NCBI RefSeq assembly: GCF_030403775.1
Contig: NZ_JAQMWQ010000001.1
Location: 372,001 to 436,000 of the forward strand
Source of the DNA: Paenibacillus sp. BSR1-1
Lineage (GTDB): Bacteria; Bacillota; Bacilli; Bacillales; Cytobacillaceae
Reading direction: 5' to 3'
DNA: 64,000 nt
Within the stretch, counting starts at the first letter, position 1. Each line of letters opens with the position of its first letter. The position numbers and the translations under genes are program-made. The notes below the pieces were generated by a model that had not been told where the DNA came from, made no database searches, and saw only the letters and a program-made list of their open reading frames with translations. Below, in pieces: positions 27,434-37,136 of the stretch.

Positions 27434-28063
27434 TTAAACGACTTTAAATAATTGATTTGGGTTAAGTTCTAGCAAGCGTAATTGATAGCGAAACAAGAAT
27501 TCTGAGGCTTCAAGTATTTTTTTTGCTTCAAATGCGTTTCTTCCCCAAACTGTAATGCCATGGTTTCGGATTAAGACCGCACCAGTATCACCCGAAATAT
27601 GTTCGGAAAATTTATTTGCAAGTGTTGGGATATGGGCATAATTAGGAATAATCGGTATTTTCAGGACAGCATCCTCTTCCCATTTATCGAATGCCTTTAT
27701 CAGTTCTTGCCCTTTAAAGGTTACTTCGCCATTGTCACCATATACTTCAGAAATGACATTATTATCAATTGTATGGACATGCAGACTGCAGCCTGCATTT
27801 GTCTTACGGTATATCTCGACATGAAGCAAGGTTTCAGCAGAAGGCTTTAAATGGGTTTCTTCAACAGCATCGCCAAATTGGTCAACGAGTAGGAAATCCT
27901 CGTCTGTCCGCTTGCGCTTATCTTTCCCGCTTGCGGTTACCAAAAATCGAAGCGGGTGATGACTCACTTTAATCGCCAGGTTTCCACTTGTCCCCATAAA
28001 CCAATCCCGCTCAGCCAATTCATCCTTTACATCAGCTAATTCATTCCATCTTTCCTTTAGCAT
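27434..28063 (-). CDS. mtnB: Methylthioribulose-1-phosphate dehydratase
   Basis: A 209-residue class II aldolase-fold zinc enzyme removing water from methylthioribulose-1-phosphate. The zinc ligands are in L-H-V-H-T (about residue 97) and N-H-G-I-T-V-W-G (about 170), and the fold signature G-T-S-G-N-L-A is near residue 24. It overlaps mtnX by 7 nt. Confidence 0.95.
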   Translation of the reverse strand: MLKERWNELADVKDELAERDWFMGTSGNLAIKVSHHPLRFLVTASGKDKRKRTDEDFLLVDQFGDAVEETHLKPSAETLLHVEIYRKTNAGCSLHVHTIDNNVISEVYGDNGEVTFKGQELIKAFDKWEEDAVLKIPIIPNYAHIPTLANKFSEHISGDTGAVLIRNHGITVWGRNAFEAKKILEASEFLFRYQLRLLELNPNQLFKVV

Positions 28064-28728
28064 GATCGTTCCCCCACCTCAATTCTCTTTTTTATCTCCT
28101 CAATACAATCAAAGAATGTATGAAATTCCTGGTGATTTATCCCCCACTCCAGGCATTTCTCCTGTAACAAATCTCTTGCCAATACGAAGTCGGCATGCTT
28201 TGCAGCTTCAAGATCCGTTACAGAGTCTCCGATGACAATCTTAAAGCTATTTTTATGATTCAAATGGCGAATGATGCTCGGTTTACAGCAGCCGCAATCA
28301 TTTTTACATAAAGAATCACAGGAATGCGGCCAAAGAATCCGAATACCCGATTCAGAAAAATTAGATTCGTTGCAATAAATTTCTGCAAAAGGCCCATAAT
28401 CAGCTAGGATTGGATAAACAAAGAAGTCGATTCCACCGCTTACAATATAAAGGGGAATTCCTTCCTCATGTGCAAACGCAGCAAACTCTTTGAAACCTGA
28501 ACGAATTTTGGCATTTTCAATCGCAAATTTTGTTATTTCCTCTTTTCTATTACTTGGTAACAGAGAAAATAACTTCCCTACACCATTCTTAATTGAAATC
28601 TGACGGGAAAGAATCTGATCTTTGATTTCCTCCCACCCTGGAGGTGCAAATTTTTTCATGATGGCAATGATATTATCACTTTCCGTTATTGTCCCATCAA
28701 AATCGCAGTAAATAACAGGCCGGGCCAT
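28057..28728 (-). CDS. mtnX: HK-MTPenyl-1-P phosphatase
   Basis: A 223-residue HAD-superfamily phosphatase that dephosphorylates 2-hydroxy-3-keto-5-methylthiopentenyl-1-phosphate in methionine salvage. The nucleophile motif is Y-C-D-F-D-G-T (about 7-13), and motif III/IV is [10 protein letters not shown] (about 174-183). Its ATG abuts the mtnW stop (TAAATG). Confidence 0.94.
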   Translation of the reverse strand: MARPVIYCDFDGTITESDNIIAIMKKFAPPGWEEIKDQILSRQISIKNGVGKLFSLLPSNRKEEITKFAIENAKIRSGFKEFAAFAHEEGIPLYIVSGGIDFFVYPILADYGPFAEIYCNESNFSESGIRILWPHSCDSLCKNDCGCCKPSIIRHLNHKNSFKIVIGDSVTDLEAAKHADFVLARDLLQEKCLEWGINHQEFHTFFDCIEEIKKRIEVGERSC

Positions 28729-29940
28729 TTATGCTGTCACCTCAGCATTCCCCCATAACTGCAATGCCTTTTTGAGTTCTGGGAACTGTTCAGCGCCTTC
28801 GGCTAGCAGTTTTCCCTGGAGGTTTGTTTCGATTGCCTGACGGAATGCTAAGCCGCCGCCACGGGCACCATCTGGATGTCCATGGACGCCGCCGCCTGCG
28901 TTAATGACTGAATCGATTCCGAAGTCCCGAATTAATAATGGAACGAGTCCTGGGTGAATTCCAGCGGAAGGAACCGGGTATGCCTTTAGGAAGGTATCAG
29001 CCTTCGTTAATTCGCTGGCAATCGCGAGCGCAGAGTTTTTTTCCAATGCTACTGTTCCATATGGAGATGGAAAAAGTGATAAATCAGCACCTGCATACCT
29101 TAGCAGCTTTCCAAGCAGCAAGGAATGGGAAAATCCATATTCAAGCGATGATGTTAAAGCCCCGCTGACTGCCGGATGCGCCATAAGCGGAAGACTAATT
29201 TCATCGTCCTCTCTTAATTCTTGAAGAACATCGAGCCCATAGGAAAACACATTAAAAAGTAAAAGGTCTGCTCCTAGTTCCGCTGCCTTTCTTGCTTTAT
29301 CTCTTAGCTGAGAAGTTCTGCCTGTCAAATTAACAGCGTAAAGCGTTCTATGGCCCGTCTTATCATAAACCTCTTTTAATACATCTTTACCTGCAGCGAT
29401 TCTTTTTTCAAATGGTGTTAGTTCATTTTCAAAAAGAATTTCGTCATCTTTAACAAGATCGACACCACCAAGTGCCTGCTGCTTTAGCTGTTCGGCTAAA
29501 AAGGTAAGATCTTTACCAAGCACTCCTTTAAAGATGCTCATTAAAAGCGGTCTATCATATACGTTTAATTTAGCTCTAATCCCTTCAATCCCAAATTTCG
29601 GACCTGGAAATAACCTCTTTAAATTTTCGTCAAAATCCAAATCCAGTAATTTTATTTTCCCATCCAAAGATAGTTTTCCAAAAACAGTTGTTAAAATCGC
29701 CGGTATATCATTTGAAAAATTAAGCGTCGGATAGGCAATCCTAATCAAGGATTGATTTTCTTTTTCAGAGTGAATTCCCTCGATTGAAACGACCCTTCCT
29801 TTATGCTTTCGTAATTGGTTTTGTTCGAGTTCGGGCAAATTTGTCCATGAACCCACTGTGAGTCCCAGGGCAATTTCCTCTGCTTTTTTGTCTGGATTTT
29901 TTTCATCATGCAGTAAATATGTAGCGATTAATTCAGACAT
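28729..29940 (-). CDS. mtnW: 2,3-diketo-5-methylthiopentyl-1-phosphate enolase
   Basis: A 403-residue RuBisCO-like protein that enolises the diketo intermediate of methionine salvage. The catalytic-loop analogue contains [10 protein letters not shown], where RuBisCO has its carbamylated lysine region. The barrel end has [10 protein letters not shown]. The ATG at 29940 follows AAAGGAAG; an upstream extension runs into the riboswitch terminator. It heads mtnWXBD, under a SAM-I riboswitch. Confidence 0.95.
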   Translation of the reverse strand: MSELIATYLLHDEKNPDKKAEEIALGLTVGSWTNLPELEQNQLRKHKGRVVSIEGIHSEKENQSLIRIAYPTLNFSNDIPAILTTVFGKLSLDGKIKLLDLDFDENLKRLFPGPKFGIEGIRAKLNVYDRPLLMSIFKGVLGKDLTFLAEQLKQQALGGVDLVKDDEILFENELTPFEKRIAAGKDVLKEVYDKTGHRTLYAVNLTGRTSQLRDKARKAAELGADLLLFNVFSYGLDVLQELREDDEISLPLMAHPAVSGALTSSLEYGFSHSLLLGKLLRYAGADLSLFPSPYGTVALEKNSALAIASELTKADTFLKAYPVPSAGIHPGLVPLLIRDFGIDSVINAGGGVHGHPDGARGGGLAFRQAIETNLQGKLLAEGAEQFPELKKALQLWGNAEVTA

Positions 29941-29964
29941 TATTACACTTCCTTTCGTAAAAAA

Positions 29965-30122
29965 CATAAAAAAACCTCTTCGAAAAGAAGAGGTTAGTGT
30001 TACAAACTAACATCTTCTCATCTATCAGCTGTTCGCTGCAAGATTTAGCACCGTGCTTAAAAATGGTTTAAGTCGGTTGCCGGGCTTCATTGGGCTAGTC
30101 CCTCCGCCTGCTCTTGATAAGA
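29965..30122 (-). promoter_or_regulatory. SAM-I riboswitch (S-box) of mtnWXBD
   Basis: Read on the minus strand, conserved S-box parts occur in order: CTTATCAAGAG, GGAGGGACT, GCCC..ATGAAGCCCGGCAACC, GCACGGTGCTAAAT and CTGATAGATGAG. The P1 strands CTTATCA / TGATAG pair. A terminator (AACCTCTTC / GAAGAGGTT plus T run, 29973-29995) follows. High SAM is expected to terminate transcription before mtnW. Confidence 0.95.
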
Positions 30123-30201
30123 AAACGATTCGTAATATTCATTATTTTCGTATTGGTTAACTTTAGTTTGGATTATCCCAAGAAAGAATTAAAATGTCAA
30201 C

Positions 30202-31380
30202 CTATTTTTCAAAAATTCCTAAACAGCTAATTCTTCTGACAGCTTCCCTTAGCCGTTCCTCAGAAGATAAAAGTCCAACACGGACAAAACCTTCTCCGTA
30301 TTGACCAAAGCCAATACCTGGAGCGACCATGATATGTGCTTGTTCGAGAAGAATATTAGCGAATTCCTCTGACGTTAGACCATTGGGGACCTTTAACCAT
30401 GCAAAAAAGGATCCTTTAGGTGCAGTAACATCCCAGCCTAACGACCGCAAGCCGTCAATTAGGACATTCCTTCTTCGCTCATAAAGCTGATTTAATTCCT
30501 TCACACATTCTTGTGAGGCAGTTAACGCTTCAGCTGCAGCCTCCTGGACAGCACCAAATAAACTAACATAAAGATGATCCTGCAAAAGCTCAATTGCCGA
30601 AATAACACTTTCATTTCCAACAGCAAATCCTACGCGCCAGCCGGCCATATTATAGGATTTGGAAAGTGTATAAATTTCGATACCCACATCTTTTGCCCCT
30701 TCCACCTGCAGGAAGCTGATTGGTTTTTTTCCGTCAAAACCTATTGCCCCGTAGGCAAAGTCATGGACAACGCAAATATCATTTTTACTGGCAAGCTTGA
30801 CAGTATCCTCAAAGAATTCGGTTGTAGCAGTTGCTCCTGTTGGATTATTAGGATAATTGAGGAACATTAATTTAGCCTTAGACAAAATTTCCGGTGACAG
30901 TTCCTGATAATCGGGTAAGAAATGATTCTTCTCCCTTAATGGCATTATTGCTATTTCAGCTTGGGCCAGGGCGACACCAGACCAATAATCGGGATAGCCG
31001 GGGTCTGGAACAAGAATAGTATCACCAGGGTTTAATAAGCACTGAGGTATTTCTACCAGGCCTGCTTTGCCACCAAAAAGAATGGCAACTTCTTTTTTTG
31101 GGTCAATGGTAACTCCGTATTCCCTCATATAAAATTCCGCTACAGCCTGTTTTAAATATTGATGTCCTTGAAAGGGCGAATATTTATGGTTTACGGGATT
31201 GGCTGCTGCTTCCTGAAGCTTGGCAACAATATGCCCAGGTGTTGGCTGGTCAGGATTGCCCTGTCCTAAATTAATGACATCATAGCCTTGTTCAAGATAT
31301 TGACCCACCTTTTTAACAAGGGAGGCAAAAAATTGTTTAGGCAGACTGTTTAAAAGATTTGATGGCGGAAATTGTTTCAT
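30202..31380 (-). CDS. mtnE: Methionine-salvage aminotransferase MtnE-like
   Basis: A 392-residue fold-type I PLP aminotransferase. The PLP lysine is in Y-T-L-S-K-S-Y-N-M-A-G-W-R (about residue 230), with N-Y-P-N-N-P-T-G near 172 and the C-terminal R-V-G-L-L arginine. In B. subtilis MtnE transaminates 2-oxo-4-methylthiobutyrate to methionine. The ATG at 31380 is preceded by AGGTGAG. Membership is supported by position between mtnW and mtnK. No riboswitch lies directly before it. Confidence 0.88.
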   Translation of the reverse strand: MKQFPPSNLLNSLPKQFFASLVKKVGQYLEQGYDVINLGQGNPDQPTPGHIVAKLQEAAANPVNHKYSPFQGHQYLKQAVAEFYMREYGVTIDPKKEVAILFGGKAGLVEIPQCLLNPGDTILVPDPGYPDYWSGVALAQAEIAIMPLREKNHFLPDYQELSPEILSKAKLMFLNYPNNPTGATATTEFFEDTVKLASKNDICVVHDFAYGAIGFDGKKPISFLQVEGAKDVGIEIYTLSKSYNMAGWRVGFAVGNESVISAIELLQDHLYVSLFGAVQEAAAEALTASQECVKELNQLYERRRNVLIDGLRSLGWDVTAPKGSFFAWLKVPNGLTSEEFANILLEQAHIMVAPGIGFGQYGEGFVRVGLLSSEERLREAVRRISCLGIFEK

Positions 31381-31511
31381 TACTCTCACCTGCTCTAACT
31401 ATTTCATTTTTAGTTTGAAATTCTAGTCACAAATGATATAACTTTTATAATTACTTGTAAAGTAAAAATTACGAACTTTTCAGTATCAATTAAAATAATT
31501 TTCAAAAAATA

Positions 31512-31540
31512 TTGACACTAATCTTTTTATCCTGTTATAG
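31512..31540 (+). promoter_or_regulatory. Sigma-A promoter of mtnK
   Basis: -35 TTGACA (31512-31517), 17-nt spacer, -10 TTATAG (31535-31540), just before the riboswitch. AATTTTCAAAAAATA (31497-31511), two mismatches from the CodY box, abuts the -35. Confidence 0.75.
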
Positions 31541-31573
31541 TACTTATCAGATTATAAATTTTAAAATCAGATA

Positions 31574-31785
31574 CTCTTATCACGAGCTGGCTGAGGGATT
31601 TGGCCCTTTGAAGCCCAGCAACCGACCATATTGCCATTGTAAAATGGGGCGAATTTTTCGCCGGGGAATACCCGAATTAGGCACGGTGCTAATTCCAACA
31701 GAAGGATTGTCTTTCTGAAAGATAAGAGGTGCGACAGACATGAATGTCTTCAGAGCCTCTTTCAAAAAAGAAAGAGGCTTTTTTG
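31574..31785 (+). promoter_or_regulatory. SAM-I riboswitch (S-box) of mtnK
   Basis: S-box elements in order: CTCTTATCACGAG, GAGGGAT, GGCCC, TTTGAAGCCCAGCAACC, GGCACGGTGCTAATT and GAAAGATAAGAG, with P1 closed by CTCTTATC / GATAAGAG. The aptamer spans 31574-31728. The terminator AGCCTCTTTC / GAAAGAGGCT plus TTTTT lies at 31754-31784. The mtnK start is 46 nt further on. Confidence 0.96.
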
Positions 31786-31830
31786 TGCCCCCATCCACAA
31801 CCTAGCCTCCGAAAAAAGGAGAATAAAATA

Positions 31831-33015
31831 ATGAGTCTATTAAAACAACAAACCTATCAACCATTAACAGAAGCCGCTGCCATTGATCTAGCGGTACGCT
31901 TAAATCTAGTTACTGATAATGCGGATCTCACTTGTAAGGAAATTGGTGATGGCAACTTAAACCTTGTTTTTCACATTGTCGATAAACAGCATGATAAAAG
32001 CATTATTATCAAACAAGCTCTTCCTTACGCAAAGGTGGTTGGGGAAAGCTGGCCTCTAACCCTAAAAAGAGCCAAGATTGAAGCAGACGCCTTAAAAATT
32101 TTTGGCCAAATTGCTCCTGAATATGTACCCACGGTTTATCACACAGATGATATACTCGCAGTAACAGTCATGGAGGATTTATCTCATCTTTTGATTGCGA
32201 GAACAGGCTTTATCAAAGGAAGAACCTACCCCTTAATATCACAGCATCTTGGAGAGTATCTCGCCAATACTTTATTTTTTACCTCGGATTATGGTTTAGG
32301 TCCTGCTGTTAAGAAAGAAAGGGTACAACAGTTTATTAATCCTGAACTGTGCAAAATTACAGAGGATTTAATCTTCACCGACCCATTTTATGATGCAGAG
32401 ACAAATAATTTTGAAGTCGATTTAGGGCCGGCTGTTGAAGAACTTTGGCAGGATGAGGAATTGAAGAATCATGTTAATATTTTGAAAAAGAACTTTTTAA
32501 CCGATGCAGAAGTTCTCCTTCATGGCGACCTCCATACTGGAAGTGTTTTTGCTAATGATTGGGAAACAAAAGTTATTGACCCTGAATTTGCCTTCTATGG
32601 TCCTGCCGGATTTGATATCGGCCAAGTATTTGCCAACCTTCTCTTCCAGGTCATTGTAAACGATAAAAACCGTGATATCTTTATCAAGCATATTGAAACA
32701 TTCTGGAATGTTTTAGAAAGTCAATTTTCTCATTTGTGGGAACGAGAGAATAAGGAACCTATAGCAAAAACATCGGCATTCTTGAAATATAATTTATCTA
32801 AATTTTTCAAAGACTCTATTGGTTTTGCCGGCTGTGAATTAATTAGAAGAACCATCGGTCTTGCACATGTTGCCGATTTGGATTCAATTGAAAATAAAGA
32901 AATACGATTAGCGGCCAAACAAAAGACATTGGAACTTGGGAAAACCCTTATTAAACTTCGAAACGAAATCAAAAATCTGCAAGAGTTTATTCATGTAGTT
33001 AAAACGGTAATTTAG
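31831..33015 (+). CDS. mtnK: S-methyl-5-thioribose kinase
   Basis: A 394-residue kinase-fold enzyme (choline-kinase-like) that phosphorylates methylthioribose at C1 with ATP, the entry into methionine salvage. It shows the catalytic H-G-D-L-H-T-G loop (near residue 231) and D-P-E-F-A-F-Y-G metal motif (about 250). AAAGGAG precedes the ATG at 31831; the longer open frame upstream is riboswitch sequence. mtnA, which follows mtnK in B. subtilis, is absent here. Confidence 0.95.
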   Translation: MSLLKQQTYQPLTEAAAIDLAVRLNLVTDNADLTCKEIGDGNLNLVFHIVDKQHDKSIIIKQALPYAKVVGESWPLTLKRAKIEADALKIFGQIAPEYVPTVYHTDDILAVTVMEDLSHLLIARTGFIKGRTYPLISQHLGEYLANTLFFTSDYGLGPAVKKERVQQFINPELCKITEDLIFTDPFYDAETNNFEVDLGPAVEELWQDEELKNHVNILKKNFLTDAEVLLHGDLHTGSVFANDWETKVIDPEFAFYGPAGFDIGQVFANLLFQVIVNDKNRDIFIKHIETFWNVLESQFSHLWERENKEPIAKTSAFLKYNLSKFFKDSIGFAGCELIRRTIGLAHVADLDSIENKEIRLAAKQKTLELGKTLIKLRNEIKNLQEFIHVVKTVI

Positions 33016-33019
33016 AAAT

Positions 33020-33051
33020 GAAAAAGCACTCCGAAGCTTCGGAGTGCTTTT
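33020..33051. terminator. Bidirectional terminator between mtnK and arsR-type gene
   Basis: Perfect 26-nt palindrome AAGCACTCCGAAG / CTTCGGAGTGCTT with A- and T-runs, between convergent genes. Confidence 0.9.
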
Positions 33052-33639
33052 TCATTCAGGCTTCGCCCACATTTCTTCTGGATTTAGCTCATAAATTCCA
33101 TTTTCCCGATACATATAATGATTAATGATAAATTCCCGGCGAATGGTCGCATAATCCTCGTGAAATTGTTTAATAAACTCATTTATTTCTTTTTCATCAT
33201 ATTTCTTCCCTTTTTTTAGCCCCTGTACCATATGCTCAAACACGATTAATTTCTTTTTCCGCTGTGAAGGAATATTTTTTAATTTTCCGTCTTTAGTATA
33301 GAAATTCTCAATTATTTTTTGCCTTTCAAGACTATCTTCCACCATATTTTCCAGCTCCTCTCCCCTTTTTTCCAATAGCTGCGAGAGTACTTCTGCCTGC
33401 TGTTTGATTAAAGAACTATTTAAATAAAAGTAAATCGTATTTTTATCTCTTCTTTCATAAACCAGATGAACCTCTCTTAATTTCTTTAAGTGATGGGTAA
33501 TTGTTGGTGCGGTTAAGCCAAGCTTGCCTGCAATGGCCTGACCGTGCAGAGGTCCTTTTGCTAAAAGAGAAACAATTCTAACCCTTGTTGGGTCGCCCAT
33601 CGTTTTATAGAACTCGACTAAGCGATTTAGCTGCATCAA
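33052..33639 (-). CDS. ArsR-type regulator with DUF2087 domain
   Basis: A 195-residue protein. An ArsR winged helix lies at residues 1-75 (recognition helix A-P-T-I-T-H-H-L-K-K-L). A C-terminal DUF2087-like domain (about 125-190) includes Y-D-E-K-E-I-N-E-F-I-K-Q-F-H-E-D-Y and R-R-E-F-I. No cysteine metal-binding motif is visible. It stands alone, with a long inverted repeat just upstream that is probably its operator. The ligand is unknown. Confidence 0.85.
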   Translation of the reverse strand: MMQLNRLVEFYKTMGDPTRVRIVSLLAKGPLHGQAIAGKLGLTAPTITHHLKKLREVHLVYERRDKNTIYFYLNSSLIKQQAEVLSQLLEKRGEELENMVEDSLERQKIIENFYTKDGKLKNIPSQRKKKLIVFEHMVQGLKKGKKYDEKEINEFIKQFHEDYATIRREFIINHYMYRENGIYELNPEEMWAKPE

Positions 33640-33657
33640 AGATCACACCTTTTCTAG

Positions 33658-33691
33658 ATTCGATATTCATCTAATTAGAAATATATCGAAT
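33658..33691. promoter_or_regulatory. Inverted repeat upstream of the ArsR-type gene
   Basis: ATTCGATAT and ATATCGAAT, perfect 9-bp arms separated by 16 nt, 19 nt before the start. A typical place for an autoregulatory ArsR operator. Confidence 0.6.
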
Positions 33692-33707
33692 TTAATCAAT
33701 GCTGTCA

Positions 33708-33742
33708 AACAAATAAACCACTTCCTTATTTTAGGAAGTGGT
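33708..33742 (-). terminator. Terminator of the 2-oxoacid:ferredoxin oxidoreductase operon
   Basis: Stem ACCACTTCCT / AGGAAGTGGT followed on the minus strand by TTTATTTGTTT, about 70 nt past the stop. Confidence 0.7.
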
Positions 33743-33809
33743 CTATTCTATCTTTTTATGGCCAAGCGGGAATGTTATATGAAAAATGGATTATTAATAT
33801 CTACAAATA

Positions 33810-36104
33810 TTATAATATTGGGTTTTCATTCTTAGCTTTCAGGCGCTGCCATCTCTTTTCAACTTCTGCTTCAAATTCTTCTAATAATGGTTTATTTTCT
33901 TCTTTAAGAAGATGCTTAGTTTTACCCATGTATTTCAACCAGTCAGAAAGTGGAATCCGTTTGTTCTTATCTTCGGGATTGTAGGTAATCGTCGTAATTC
34001 CTTGTTCCACTTCATAAAGCGGGAAGAAGCAAGAATCAACCGCTGCTTCGACAATTTTTGTACCGTAGCGGTCATCTGATTTCCAGTTTAGCGGGCATGT
34101 GATGAGTATTTTCCCGTAAACAGTTCCAACATTTTGAGCATACCACTGGGCTTTTGCACCTTTTTTCACTAAATCCTGCGGAAATGCCTCTGAGCCTGTA
34201 AACACATAAGGAATGTTGGTTGCCGCCATGATTTGTGCGGTATCCTTATGATGGAAAGCCTTTCCTCGCTGGGCTTTACCAACACCAGAAGTACTTGTCA
34301 TATGTCCAATTGGAGTGGAATATGACATTTGCGAACCAGTGTTCATATACCCTTCATTATCATACTCAAGTATGATTAATTTATGTCCACGAAGCCCTGT
34401 ACCAATTGCTGACCCCATCCCAATGTCCATTCCGCCATCGCCTGTAATCATGACAAAGGTAGCATCGTCTGATAAATTGATTTCCCCGCGTCGTTTTAAT
34501 TCCATGAACGCTTCTAGCGTACCTGATAGAGTTGCTGCACCGTTTTGGAAAAGATTGTGTATCATCGTTTGCTTATGTGATGTGCTTGGATAACCCGTTG
34601 TCGTTACATAAGCACAGCCCGTTTGGAATAGAGTAACAATATCGCCCTCAATTCCTTTAAAGAAAAGTTCTAATCCAGCAAAGATTCCGCAGCCAGGACA
34701 TGCCCCGTGACCAGATGCAATCCGTTTTGGCTTTCCGGTAAGAGCCCTTAGTGGAGGAATTTTCACCTTTAATTTATTGGTCTCTTCATCCATTTTGACA
34801 TCGATTAAACCTGTTTTAAATACATCTCCATGCTGAGGAAAAATGACAGGCTTAAGAATTTTTTCAGGGTTGCCTGGAATATGGCCATAGTAATCAAACG
34901 ATTTTTCAGCATATCCTTTTTCCATCGCGTCGATCGCCATATTAAAGAAAGCCTGGGCATCACTTGCATAGAAATCCTTACCGCCAAGACCGAAAACACG
35001 ACTTAAAACGATTGTTTTATTGTTCTTGTCATCTTGAAGCGCTGATTTCACTTCATGTGTTAAGTTTGGCCCATTTGCGCCGTATGAATCAGCTCGTTCA
35101 CCCACTAATAATGTTTTTACATTCTGAAGGGCTTCGCGAATTTCCTTCGCAGGGAATGGCCGGATTATATTCGGGCTGATGACACCAGCCTTAATTCCTT
35201 TTTCTCGAAGTTGATCGACAACATCCTTGGCTGACTCTGCAGCGGAGTTTAAGAGGAATAATGCCACATCTGCATCTTCCATTTTATATAAATCCAATAC
35301 AGGATATTCTCTGCCTGAAAGTTTCGCATATTCAGCAGCAACTTCTTTAAATACTTCACCAGCATTGTATATAGCTTCAGATTGCTGGAAGTGATTGTTG
35401 ATGAAATCATCACCACTCATATGTGCCCCAATTGTTACTGGCTTGCTTAGATCCCTGACAAAATTGTAATCAGTTGGACATTCGCCAACAAATTGCTGCA
35501 CAACACGACGATCCTTAAAGAATTCAACTCTGCGTTTTTGGTGGGATGTAAAGAATCCGTCATAAGCTACAATAACGGGTAGACGTACTTTTGAGTGTTC
35601 AGCAATCTTTAATGCCATAATATTCATATCATAAACAGCTTGCGGCGTTTTTGCCGTTAAAATCACCCAGCCCGTATTCAATGCATAATAAAGATCGGAG
35701 TGATCACCGCGAATATCAAGCGGCCCACTTACTGCACGAGTAACTAAATTCATAACCATAGGGAAACGAGTACCTGATTGGACCGGCATTTGTTCAAGCA
35801 TGTATAAAAAACCATTGGCACTTGTTGCATTAATAACCCGGGCTCCTGTCGCAGCAGCACCGTAACAAATACCAGCCGAACCGTGTTCTCCATCAGCAGG
35901 AACCAGCTTAATATCATGCTCGCCGCGTGTTTTCATCTGGTCTAAGAATTGGGCGACCTCTGTTGATGGAGTAATTGGAAAGTATCCCATAATATGATAA
36001 TTAATTTGCGCTGCCGCCATGGCAGCCATTTCATTACCCGACTCAAAAGTAGAAATCTGTTCTGCGGTCTCTTGTGTAGTTAACTTATCTTCTAAAATGG
36101 CCAT
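33810..36104 (-). CDS. 2-oxoacid:ferredoxin oxidoreductase, fused alpha-beta subunit
   Basis: A 764-residue enzyme subunit that decarboxylates a 2-oxoacid (pyruvate or similar) to acyl-CoA and passes electrons to ferredoxin. Residues about 20-400 are the PorA-like pyrimidine-binding half (F-E-S-G-N-E-M-A, G-Y-F-P-I-T-P-S-T-E, L-D-I-R-G-D-H-S-D). Residues about 470-760 are the PorB-like thiamine-diphosphate half (G-H-G-A-C-P-G-C-G-I-F and G-D-G-G-M-D-I-G). The two are separate proteins in most four-subunit enzymes. The start overlaps the upstream gamma/delta gene (TAATG). The exact substrate is not readable. Confidence 0.88.
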   Translation of the reverse strand: MAILEDKLTTQETAEQISTFESGNEMAAMAAAQINYHIMGYFPITPSTEVAQFLDQMKTRGEHDIKLVPADGEHGSAGICYGAAATGARVINATSANGFLYMLEQMPVQSGTRFPMVMNLVTRAVSGPLDIRGDHSDLYYALNTGWVILTAKTPQAVYDMNIMALKIAEHSKVRLPVIVAYDGFFTSHQKRRVEFFKDRRVVQQFVGECPTDYNFVRDLSKPVTIGAHMSGDDFINNHFQQSEAIYNAGEVFKEVAAEYAKLSGREYPVLDLYKMEDADVALFLLNSAAESAKDVVDQLREKGIKAGVISPNIIRPFPAKEIREALQNVKTLLVGERADSYGANGPNLTHEVKSALQDDKNNKTIVLSRVFGLGGKDFYASDAQAFFNMAIDAMEKGYAEKSFDYYGHIPGNPEKILKPVIFPQHGDVFKTGLIDVKMDEETNKLKVKIPPLRALTGKPKRIASGHGACPGCGIFAGLELFFKGIEGDIVTLFQTGCAYVTTTGYPSTSHKQTMIHNLFQNGAATLSGTLEAFMELKRRGEINLSDDATFVMITGDGGMDIGMGSAIGTGLRGHKLIILEYDNEGYMNTGSQMSYSTPIGHMTSTSGVGKAQRGKAFHHKDTAQIMAATNIPYVFTGSEAFPQDLVKKGAKAQWYAQNVGTVYGKILITCPLNWKSDDRYGTKIVEAAVDSCFFPLYEVEQGITTITYNPEDKNKRIPLSDWLKYMGKTKHLLKEENKPLLEEFEAEVEKRWQRLKAKNENPIL

Positions 36105-37117
36105 TAGAAAATCCCCCCTGCAATATAAGGAAAGTTTTGCTTTACGCGGTTTTCGTCTGCATATCCAAGCATTTCACGAAGGTCACCAAGGGAATCTGTT
36201 GGACATGCTTCCACACATTTTAAGCAGCCTTTACAATATTGATAGTCAATTCCTTTAAGAAACATTTGCTTTCTGCCACGCTTATCTTCTCCTTCTTCCC
36301 AGACAAAACAAAAATCAGGACAAACATTATCACAGGCAGCGCAATGAATGCATTTTTCTTGTTGGAACTCAGGAAGAAATCCTTGGCGTGAACCGCTTAA
36401 ATCTTTAAATATACTATTTGCTTGTGCAACCATAACCCCGCCAATTTCCTGAGTCATGCAGCCAAGCTGTGGAAGCGGACGTGTGAAGGCCTTGCCTTCA
36501 GCTCCTTCCGGCACTTCATATTTTTTAAATTGAACTTCATTATAGCCGCGGTCAAATGTTTGAATATTGGGTTCAACTAGATGAGGATATTTCTTAGTAA
36601 ATGTTTTCCGAATCACATCTCTCATTGAATCTGGATCCAGAAAATCGCAAATACGATATAATGCACCTAGCATCGCTGTATTGACCTTTGTTTTTTCCTC
36701 TACAGCAATGGATAAAGCATCTACAATGGCAAGTGTGCCATATTCTAGCTGTAAATCCTTTTTAACATCATCAAATTCTCTTGCTGTGTTAACTAAAACG
36801 ATTCCATCAGCATTCAATCCGCTGACAACATTAACCGTTCTATATAGAGCTTCATGGAAAACACCAACAACATGAGGCTGTTCGATTGGGCTATGGTCTC
36901 TAATTTCGACATCAGGATCACAAAAACGGATAAAACTCTTAACCGGAGACCCCTTCTTTTCCGATCCATATGATGAAAAATTGGAACCTTTTAAGCCAAG
37001 ACTTAAAACACCAGCTTCTGCTAACATTTTCCCAGCTAAGTTTGCACCAAGTCCGCCGATGGATTCAAGACGGATTTCAAAAAATCCTAATTCATTTTTC
37101 TTTGGTAAAATAGACAT
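36104..37117 (-). CDS. 2-oxoacid:ferredoxin oxidoreductase, fused gamma-delta subunit
   Basis: A 337-residue partner of the alpha-beta protein. The N-terminal gamma domain (about 10-200) has R-L-E-S-I-G-G-L-G-A-N-L-A-G. The C-terminal ferredoxin domain carries two 4Fe-4S motifs, C-I-H-C-A-A-C-D-N-V-C-P and C-K-G-C-L-K-C-V-E-A-C-P. GGGAGGG precedes the ATG at 37117. With the downstream gene this gives a full enzyme from two polypeptides. Confidence 0.88.
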   Translation of the reverse strand: MSILPKKNELGFFEIRLESIGGLGANLAGKMLAEAGVLSLGLKGSNFSSYGSEKKGSPVKSFIRFCDPDVEIRDHSPIEQPHVVGVFHEALYRTVNVVSGLNADGIVLVNTAREFDDVKKDLQLEYGTLAIVDALSIAVEEKTKVNTAMLGALYRICDFLDPDSMRDVIRKTFTKKYPHLVEPNIQTFDRGYNEVQFKKYEVPEGAEGKAFTRPLPQLGCMTQEIGGVMVAQANSIFKDLSGSRQGFLPEFQQEKCIHCAACDNVCPDFCFVWEEGEDKRGRKQMFLKGIDYQYCKGCLKCVEACPTDSLGDLREMLGYADENRVKQNFPYIAGGIF

Positions 37118-37136
37118 AATGCATGTCCCTCCCATT

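Noticed and set aside
31744..31830. N-terminal extension of mtnK
   Set aside because: It would be translated from the riboswitch terminator; the ATG at 31831 has the ribosome site.
21594..37117. A nitrogen-fixation region
   Set aside because: fixABCX and an oxoacid:ferredoxin oxidoreductase fit, but no nif gene is present in the window.
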